A stretch of 29,699 nucleotides of DNA from NCBI GenBank assembly GCA_021782715.1, contig JAJXUR010000002.1, positions 1 through 29,699 of the forward strand. Reading direction: 5' to 3'. The notes beneath the pieces were generated by a model. It made no database searches and was not told the DNA's origin. It saw only the letters and a list, made by a program, of their open reading frames with translations. Positions 13,665 through 21,000 of this stretch are shown here, in pieces. A program made the translations under genes and the position numbers. Position 1 is the first letter of the stretch. Every line of letters starts with the position of its first letter. This stretch comes from a bacterium. Its GTDB lineage: Bacteria > Patescibacteriota > Minisyncoccia > Phycocordibacterales > Phycocordibacteraceae.

Positions 13665-13871
13665 ATGGCGACGCTTTCAGCGTACGAAAGGAAACTGCTT
13701 GACGCAGTAATCGGAGTAGCCGGCGACGACGAGAGCCGGATCCGCGAAGGGATCATCAAGGCCTTGCATGACATCCATGAAAAGGGCTCCCGGAATTATT
13801 TCTGGCACCTTCTCGAGACGAGAGCCCGGGAGAAGATCCGGGCGGCGCGGAAAAGATTCGCGCACGCATGA
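13665..13871 (+). CDS. 68-aa helical, basic protein of unknown function
   Basis: The whole chain is predicted helical: YERKLLDAVIGVAGDDE, then REGIIKALHDIHEKG, then FWHLLETRAREKIRAARKRFAHA, with a strongly basic C-terminus that could bind nucleic acid. I recognise no family. The gene has a full expression unit: consensus -35/-10, a leader with GGGAG 6 nt before the ATG, and a 12-bp stem terminator 5 nt after its stop. This makes it a real, probably well expressed gene despite its size. Confidence 0.8.
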   Translation: MATLSAYERKLLDAVIGVAGDDESRIREGIIKALHDIHEKGSRNYFWHLLETRAREKIRAARKRFAHA

Positions 13872-13876
13872 AGATT

Positions 13877-13908
13877 ACGGGCGGCTGCACAGCAGTCGCC
13901 CGTTTGTT
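13877..13908. terminator. Terminator between the 68-aa gene and the response regulator
   Basis: A 12-bp stem (13877-13888 with 13892-13903, one G-T pair) with a 3-nt loop, followed on the plus strand by TTTGTTTTT. It also sits just after the stop of the convergent response regulator gene. Confidence 0.85.
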
Positions 13909-13909
13909 T

Positions 13910-14323
13910 TTACGGGCACGGGACCTTCTCCCCGTTCAGCAGCTCCAATACCTTGTCGACGATGCCCTCGAGCTTCCAGTCAGCTTTCACCAGAAAGAAC
14001 GAGGGACCGAGCTCGGCGATGTGACGTATCTGCTCGTCTTCGTCGGCGCTCAGATTCGTGAGGATGACGACCGGCACGCATTTCCCCCAATCATCTTTCT
14101 CCCGCAACTGCTTCAGCATGTCCCATCCGTCCATGAGTGGCATGAGGATGTCGAGCAGGATGAGATCCGGGCGTTCCGTGAGCGCCATCGTGAGACCGCC
14201 GATGCCATTTTCTGCCTCGATGACCGCTAGGCCGGCACCGAGAAGTGCCGTGCGAAGCGCGGTAAGGGTCGGTTCGTCGTCTTCGACCACCAGGACTTTC
14301 TTCATGTCAGGAGCCGTAGTCAT
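13910..14323 (-). CDS. Stand-alone receiver-domain response regulator
   Basis: 137 aa, a single CheY-like receiver. The acidic pocket is E14-D15-D16, the phosphoacceptor is D58 (LILLDILMP), T89 and K113 complete the active site. There is no DNA-binding or enzymatic output domain. It follows the triple-PAS kinase by 21 nt and also has its own extended -10 (TGA-TACACT, 14332-14337) 8 nt before the ATG at 14323; a second in-frame ATG at 14305 is the alternative start. It probably passes the signal by protein contact or acts as a phosphate sink. Confidence 0.92.
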   Translation of the reverse strand: MTTAPDMKKVLVVEDDEPTLTALRTALLGAGLAVIEAENGIGGLTMALTERPDLILLDILMPLMDGWDMLKQLREKDDWGKCVPVVILTNLSADEDEQIRHIAELGPSFFLVKADWKLEGIVDKVLELLNGEKVPCP

Positions 14324-14331
14324 ACTCCTTC

Positions 14332-14337
14332 AGTGTA
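14332..14337 (-). promoter_or_regulatory. Extended -10 before the response regulator gene at 13910-14323
   Basis: TGA-TACACT on the minus strand, between the kinase stop codon and the regulator ATG, 8 nt from the latter. An AAGGAG follows it directly. Confidence 0.45.
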
Positions 14338-14344
14338 TCAGCCT

Positions 14345-16198
14345 TTATCCCCCGCCAATTGGAAGGAGTGCATAGAACGTCGTCCCCTCTCCCACACGGG
14401 AAGAGAACCAGAGCGCCCCTCTCGCAGTGCGTATCATACGATCCGTCATGTAGAGACCGAGACCGTTGCCGTTTGGGTCCCAGGTTTTTGCATTTTCAGC
14501 TCGGAAGAACTTCGTGGATATCTTGTCGCGATCGGCTTCGGCTATGCCAATGCCGGTGTCGTGGACGCTTACCAGCACGGAATCCGCTTCTGCTGTCTTC
14601 CCTGCGACCGTGCTCCCTTGCACGACCTTCTCCAGCGAGACCGTCACCCCGCCGTTCTCGGGCGTATATTTGACTGCGTTCGAGATGAGATTCTGTAGGA
14701 TCACGTGCGCGAGTTCGGGATCGATCTTCGGCAGCGGCAGGGCATCCTGGATCTGTTCGCTCACATGGAGATGCTTCTTGTCGATGGTGAGCTTCGACTC
14801 TTCGACGGTCGATTGCACCATGCCAACGAGGTCAACAGGAATGGCATTCATCGCCCCCGAACCGGCCTCAAGACGCAAAATGTGTAGGAATGTCTTGATG
14901 ATCTCATTCATCTGCTGCCCGGCAGTGTAGATCGCTTGGAAATATTCCTTCTGCTTGGCGTTCAGCTCCCCCGCATCGCCATTGAGGAGCATCTCACTAT
15001 ACCAATTGACGGCCGTGAGCGGCGTACGCATCTGATGCGACGCGAGCGATATGAATTCGCTCTTCGCCGTATCGACCTCCTTCGCCTTCGTAATATCCCG
15101 TTCAACGCCGATGAAGTACCGCACGGCCCCTGCATCATCGAGAACCGGGGAGATATGGATTTCTGCGTCATAGGGAACGCCATCCTTCCGCCGATTGACT
15201 AGCTCAGCACTGAATGGCTTTTTATCTTCCCGTATAGCTTTCCACATCTCCTCATAGAACCCCTTGGGCATTTGCCCGCCCCAGAGAGATGCCTTCTTGC
15301 CGATAACCTCTTCTCGCGAGTACCCGGTAAAACTCTCCGCCCCTTTGTTGACATAGATAATGGTTCCCTCGCTGTCGGTGAGGATAATCTGGTCGGACGC
15401 CGCTTCGACGGCCATCTTGAACTTCTTCAATTCCTCAGCACTTTCGCGCAGCGCCCGCTCTTCTCTCTTCCGTTCGGTGATGTCGCGCGCAGTGGCATAC
15501 GTGACCTTTTCCCCCTCGTCATGAGTGGCACGCCACGATAGCCACAGCAGCGTACCATCCTTGCACACATACCGATTCTCAAAATCATGAGAGGCGCCGG
15601 TCCGTATCTGCCGCGCCATCTCGTCGCGCGTCATCTGACGGTCGTCAGGATGGACGAAGTCGATAAACGGCTTCGTCAAGAGCTCTTCTTCAGAATACCC
15701 CAATACCTGCAGGCAAGCAGGATTCACTTTTTTGAAGCATCCTTGCGGGTCGGCTATGACCATGATGTCCGTTGAAATCTGGAAGAACCTGAAATACTGT
15801 TCTCGTTCGATCTCAGCCCCTCGACGATCAGTGATGTCCCGGAAAATGCCGAGAAGGCATCTCTTCCCGCCTGTCGTGACGACCGAAGAGTTGACGTCGG
15901 CAAAGAAAACACTGCCGTCTTTCCTCAATACCGGAATGTCCTTCGCGAGCAGTATCTCGCCCTTCGCCTGTTTCTCGAACTGATCCAGAACATAGGGCAC
16001 ATCATGCTCGGGATGGATGTTGGTGACACTGAGGCCGCTGATCTCGTCACGGCGATACCCAAGCATGGCGCACATCGTCTTGTTGCCGACAAGAAGTCTC
16101 TTCGTTCCGATATCGGCAAGGATGACACCATCCAGCGCATTATCAAAGATGACCCTGAACATCTCTTCCTTCTCCAAAGCATCTGTCGTATCCGGCAT
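14345..16198 (-). CDS. Soluble hybrid-sensor-like histidine kinase with three PAS domains
   Basis: 617 aa, no membrane helix. Three PAS/PAC units lie at about 10-130, 135-255 and 262-385, each ending in the typical FRDIT, ARDIT or ERDIT. HisKA follows with His388 in SLASHQMRTPLTAVNWYSEML. The HATPase domain has the N-box QNLISNAVKYTPENGG, G1 VHDTGIGIAE, F-box FFRAENA and G2 GNGLGLYM. It should sense an intracellular cue (redox, ligand or light, unknown) and phosphorylate one or both of the flanking receivers. It lies 35 nt after the first regulator and 21 nt before the second. Confidence 0.94.
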   Translation of the reverse strand: MPDTTDALEKEEMFRVIFDNALDGVILADIGTKRLLVGNKTMCAMLGYRRDEISGLSVTNIHPEHDVPYVLDQFEKQAKGEILLAKDIPVLRKDGSVFFADVNSSVVTTGGKRCLLGIFRDITDRRGAEIEREQYFRFFQISTDIMVIADPQGCFKKVNPACLQVLGYSEEELLTKPFIDFVHPDDRQMTRDEMARQIRTGASHDFENRYVCKDGTLLWLSWRATHDEGEKVTYATARDITERKREERALRESAEELKKFKMAVEAASDQIILTDSEGTIIYVNKGAESFTGYSREEVIGKKASLWGGQMPKGFYEEMWKAIREDKKPFSAELVNRRKDGVPYDAEIHISPVLDDAGAVRYFIGVERDITKAKEVDTAKSEFISLASHQMRTPLTAVNWYSEMLLNGDAGELNAKQKEYFQAIYTAGQQMNEIIKTFLHILRLEAGSGAMNAIPVDLVGMVQSTVEESKLTIDKKHLHVSEQIQDALPLPKIDPELAHVILQNLISNAVKYTPENGGVTVSLEKVVQGSTVAGKTAEADSVLVSVHDTGIGIAEADRDKISTKFFRAENAKTWDPNGNGLGLYMTDRMIRTARGALWFSSRVGEGTTFYALLPIGGG

Positions 16199-16233
16199 GG
16201 ATCAGAGGAGCGTGTGGCAGGCCGGACCGCCTG

Positions 16234-16605
16234 TCATTTGGCCTGAATGACAATATTCCCTATCTTCTCGATAATCTCGTTGATAGGGTGCTCGGATTTG
16301 ACATAGTAATCGACCGCGCCGAGAGAAAGCGCATGTTTGATATCGTTATCTTCCCCGAGATTGGAGACAACGATGACCGGAATCGCTTTAAGCACATTAT
16401 CAGCCTTCAATATCTGAAGCACTTCGAATCCGCTTCGCTTCGGCAAGAGCAGGTCGAGGACGATGACATCCGGGTTGAAGCTCTGCGCGAGCGTAATCGC
16501 GACTTCACCATCAGCAGCTATAGCCACCTCATCTCCTGATTTTTCCAATTTCTCCTCGAGCACTTTTGCGAGCACTTCTTCATCTTCAACTACGAGAATT
16601 TTCAT
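16234..16605 (-). CDS. Stand-alone receiver-domain response regulator
   Basis: 123 aa, a CheY-like receiver with acidic pocket E7-D8-E9, phosphoacceptor D51 (VIVLDLLLP), S81 and K103 (YYVKSEHP). There is no output domain. It is the first gene of the regulator-kinase-regulator cassette and starts 32 nt after the cohesin gene. A CATACT hexamer 4 nt before the ATG could be a weak -10; read-through from the cohesin gene is equally possible. The pairing of the two regulators with one kinase suggests a branched or buffered phosphorelay. Confidence 0.92.
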   Translation of the reverse strand: MKILVVEDEEVLAKVLEEKLEKSGDEVAIAADGEVAITLAQSFNPDVIVLDLLLPKRSGFEVLQILKADNVLKAIPVIVVSNLGEDNDIKHALSLGAVDYYVKSEHPINEIIEKIGNIVIQAK

Positions 16606-16637
16606 GAGTAGTATGATTCAACTGATAGCAAGGGGCT

Positions 16638-18065
16638 TCACCCTTCGATCTCCTCGACATTTTGCATTAAGTACTTCTCAAACTTGTCCGCCGTCGCGAC
16701 CGTGCGGAGCAGCACGGACCGCATCTCTTCTGCCTTTGTCTGGGTCATCGCCCCTTCATCGCACTTCGCGACGAGCCCTTCTAGATCTTTCTTGATGAGA
16801 TTCGTGACCGTTTGCACATCGCGCTGCGCTATGACGACACGACGCATTCGCCGCCGGTGCTCGAGCACGTCCAGATAACGGCCGAGCAACAATCCGCCGA
16901 TGAGGAATGCGATGATGGTCGCATAGAATCCGAACTGCGTGATACGAATGCCGGCGATAGTGATGAGCGGCGCTTCGAGTATTTCGATAGTCGCACGGCT
17001 CTCGGTCATATTACCAGCCTCATCGTGCGCTTGCACAATGACATCATGCTTGCCAGGTGCTTGCGGGGGAAGCGTATAGGTCGTGAGCGCGGTCGTCGTC
17101 GCAAGCGTACCGTCCACGAGAATCGTATAGTCCCGGACGCCCGATGGCTGGTCCTTCGTCGCAAAGGAGATGGTCGGAGCGACATTCGCGGTAGTAAGAC
17201 CATCGGGCGATGTTATCGAGAAGTTCAGCGGAGGCACCGTATCGATGCCGATACGGTAGTGCACGGTCGGTCCCCAGCCGATGGCATTCTTGAAACGCAC
17301 ATGCAGATACCAGATACCATCATCGAGTGGATTGAACATCTTATTGTCGAACAGTCCTTCTGATACCGTGGGGTCGAAAGTCGGCTGCTGATTCACTGCC
17401 GTCGCAACGGCGGTCACGTCCTTCGGGAGACTCCATTGCGTGATAAATCTCGAGACATGCGCATACCACGCCGCTGAATCGGGATAGAGCGCGACCACGA
17501 TATTCGGCACGACGGGAAGCACACCGGTCGGCACCGCTGGCCGCACGATCTGTGGTGGTTTGATAAGCGTGGCATCCTGCTTCGTGATGCTCGTAAGCTG
17601 CAAACCCTTCATGACAGAAAGGACATTCGTTCCGCTCCCGTCGCTCGCCGTCACAGCCCCGTCTGAGAAGACGAGTGCTGCGGGCCCGGCACCCGTCACT
17701 TTGAACGTGATCCGTAATACTTCCAGGTCCGCGCCCGCAATGCCGTTTTGGTTGCCCCCTATGAAAGAGATCGTGCCGGAATCGTTCGAATAACTCGGGC
17801 CCTGCAGCCAGAAATCGAAGACGGAATTCGTCTTGTCGACACTCGTCACCTGTATGACATTCTTCGGGAAGGTGAGCGTCGCTTGAGCCGCATTAACGCC
17901 GACGCCGACGCTTTCAATTTTCAGGTCGACCGTGAAGGAATCTCCGATGACGAACGTGTCCTTATTGGCAACCAGACCGAATGAAGCGGCATGGGCCATC
18001 GCCGGACCGCTGACAGCGAAGAAAAGTGCGACGAGAAAGAGGGGTCCTGTGCGCTTCAAAAGCAT
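16638..18065 (-). CDS. Membrane-anchored cohesin-domain surface protein
   Basis: 475 aa from the ATG at 18065. Signal peptide 1-27 (LFLVALFFAVSGPAMAHAA). Cohesin-type beta-sandwich at about 28-153: DTFVIGDSFTVDLKIESVG, VNAAQATLTFP, FKVTGAGPAALVFSDGAVTASDG. A Pro-rich linker follows, then a region with conserved W and Y, an Ig-like domain at about 275-363 (VPPLNFSITSP, YTLPPQAPGKHDVIVQAHDEAGN), one membrane helix at about 378-400 and a 75-residue charged helical tail that must be cytoplasmic. Cohesins bind dockerins, and the adjacent upstream gene encodes one. TATAAT lies 9 nt before this ATG, which argues against the longer frame to 18092. Confidence 0.88.
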   Translation of the reverse strand: MLLKRTGPLFLVALFFAVSGPAMAHAASFGLVANKDTFVIGDSFTVDLKIESVGVGVNAAQATLTFPKNVIQVTSVDKTNSVFDFWLQGPSYSNDSGTISFIGGNQNGIAGADLEVLRITFKVTGAGPAALVFSDGAVTASDGSGTNVLSVMKGLQLTSITKQDATLIKPPQIVRPAVPTGVLPVVPNIVVALYPDSAAWYAHVSRFITQWSLPKDVTAVATAVNQQPTFDPTVSEGLFDNKMFNPLDDGIWYLHVRFKNAIGWGPTVHYRIGIDTVPPLNFSITSPDGLTTANVAPTISFATKDQPSGVRDYTILVDGTLATTTALTTYTLPPQAPGKHDVIVQAHDEAGNMTESRATIEILEAPLITIAGIRITQFGFYATIIAFLIGGLLLGRYLDVLEHRRRMRRVVIAQRDVQTVTNLIKKDLEGLVAKCDEGAMTQTKAEEMRSVLLRTVATADKFEKYLMQNVEEIEG

Positions 18066-18074
18066 GATACCGGA

Positions 18075-18080
18075 ATTATA
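18075..18080 (-). promoter_or_regulatory. -10 element (TATAAT) of the cohesin gene
   Basis: A perfect consensus hexamer in the 33-nt gap after the dockerin gene, 9 nt before the ATG at 18065. Confidence 0.6.
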
Positions 18081-18098
18081 CAACATGCTCACGATCGA

Positions 18099-21000
18099 TT
18101 ATTTCTTAAGAGTGCGCACGAAGATGCTCAGATCCGTAACATCCACCTTGCCGTCGCCGTTCAGGTCGTCGAGCAGGCGTATCGACGGAATCGGCGAGCT
18201 CCATCGCGCGAGGAATACGCTCCAATCCTGGATATTGATGACCCCATCTTGGTTGAAATCAGTCTGCGGCGTGAAGAGCGGTGAGACGGTGAATACTTTC
18301 TGCGGCGCATACTCACTCCGGACTCCAGAGGGAGCAGTCTGCCGCACACGAACCGTGTGGCTTCCGAACGCGAGCGCAGCCGTCGGAAAAAGAATCTTGT
18401 AGGAACCATCCGCGGCAGCCGTGACGGTGCCAGCAGCGGCACGGTCTACTTGCGCAGAGACGGTATAGCCCGGAACTGCGCTGCCGATGAAGCCGACCGA
18501 ATCACCCTTCCGCACGGTCGGATACACGAGACCCATGGTTGGCGAGAGGAGCGACGCATCGAGCGAGAGAAAGGCACTTGATCCTGGGTAGTTCGCGGCG
18601 AGTACCTTCGTCTGAGAGACGCGACCGGAGGCATCAGCAGCCACGAGGCCGTACGAGCCGGCGCCCGTAGCGACGCCGGTAAGAAGAGTCGAGAATGCGC
18701 CGCTTGCCGACGCTGTCGCTGCGGCGGTTATCGAGGCGCGGCGCGGAGACATCGCAAGGATGGTCACCCTTGCTCCGGGAAATGCACGGCCGCTGATGCG
18801 TACCCCTGTCACCGTCGGCGTCCGCACTCCGATCGCTCCCCCGGCACCGCTGCCGCCCGTCGGCGGCACGACCGGTATCGCCGAGAATGTGAGCGGCCGC
18901 GTCGAAGAGACATTGAGACCGGTGTGCTCGGTATCAGAGAGCGAGAGCGTCACGGTCTCGGCTGTGGCGTCCGAGAGCACAAGCGTTCCGACGCCATTCA
19001 CCATGGTCACCAGTCCGGCGCCGGTCGCCGCACCGGTCGCCGAGAGCATTACGCCGGACTGGATCGTGGTATCGACATTACCAGCATTGTCCTGTGCCTG
19101 GACCGTCACTATCGCGGGCGTTCCGACCAGTACGGGGCCGGCGGGCAAAATCACGAAACGGGTCGCAACGATCGGCATCGCGCTTACCGTCACCGAATCA
19201 ATCGCATCGGTAATGCCAGCCGAGCCATTCGGCGCTCCAGAGGAATCAGAGGCGGTGACAAGCCATGTCCCGGGCGTCTCGTCGTAGTACCAGAAACTGC
19301 CCGTCGAGCTGCCGTCATTGATGGTCGCAAAGGTAGTCGGCGCTCCGCCAGTATCGGTGGAATAGAAGACGGTCGTCGTCGCGGCCGAGGACGAGTACAG
19401 ATAGACCAAGGACACACCCGCGGTCACGAGATTATCGAACTGATCCTTGCGCGTGACGACATAGCCGAGGCGCGTGCCGGCGGTCATATTGCCGGGCTCA
19501 TTCAGAGTGAACTTCGCGATGCCGGCCGGCTGTACCGTTATCGGATCGCTCGCGCCGGAGACGCCGGCTGCGCTCGCCGCGACGAACCAATCTCCTGCCT
19601 TCTCGTCGTAGTACCAGAAACCGACCGACGACGCGCCGTCTGGTATCACGATCGAATTGATCGCGCTGCCTCCGCTCGCCGCATCGTAGAACTTCGAATC
19701 CACCCCGGTGGAGGTGCTTGAGAGCGACACGGTCGTCGCGCCGGCGGTAACCGCGTTGCCATATTGATCGCTGCGACTCACGGTATAGCCTATCCGCATG
19801 CCGGCCGCGACATCGCCCGGATTAGTGAGTGCGAACTGCGCAACCGCGCCGGGGGCGAAGACCAGCGACTGCCTTGACGACGTATCGAGACCGGTCGCTT
19901 GACTGTCAGTAAGCAAGAGGATCGCGGTGTGCGCGACGGTACTCGTGACCGGGAGCGTACCGACGCCATCTACGATGGCCACCACGCCGACAGCAGAACC
20001 GTCTTTATTCAGCGTGACATCATGTTGATACGTCGTGTCGACATTGCCGCTCGCGTCCATCGCCTTTACCGTAACGATGACTGGCGCGTCCACCGTACCA
20101 TTTACAGGCGGCATAATCACAAACCGCGTCGCGACGATAGGCGCCGCGCTCACAGTGACCGGATCGATGGCATCAATGACGCCGTTCGTCCCGTCAGCAG
20201 GCGAACTATCGGAAGCGGTAACCGTCCAGCTCCCCGGATTCGGGTCCTCATACCAGAACGGGGCCGATGATTGACTATCGGGGATCGTGACTGCTGTCAT
20301 GACATTTCCACCCGTTGCGGCATCGTAGAAAACTGGCGTACTCGTCCCGATTGAGTCGCTCGAGAGGTACACCAGGGTCGCGCCGCTCGTGACAAGATTA
20401 TTGAAGACGTCCTTGCGGATCACCGTGTAACCGAGGCGCGTGCCGGCGGTCATGTCGCCCGGGTCGTTCAAGACGAAGGACGCAACCGGACCGGCAACTA
20501 CCTGATGCGTGTCGATGGCATCATTGATGCCGGTATTGCCGTCCGGCGACGACGAATGATCGGAGGCAGTGATATCCCAGTTCCCCACCTTTTCGTCGCA
20601 GTACCAGACATTCACGGTCGACTGTCCGGCCGGGATGTCGATCGAGGTGATGGCAACGCCATTCGTCGCGGCGTCATAGAACTTCGCGATGCCACTGGTC
20701 GAAGAGCTGTAGAGGTAGACGGTCGTCGTCGCGACCGAGGTTGCGTTCCCGTACTGATCCTCGCGCATGACCGTATAAGCCGCGCGCTGCCCCGCGAGCG
20801 AGGCTGCCGGATGATTCAGAGTGAACTGGGCGATTGCTCCCCCGTCGAAAGTCAGCGGTTGCGTCGACGACACGTCTAGATTCGTGGACTGACTATCGGA
20901 GAGCGAGAGGGTCACCGTCTCCGCGTGCGTATCCGAGACGTCCAGATGGCCGATGCCGTTCACGATGTCGACGACTCCCCCGCCGGTCGCCGAGCCGCTC

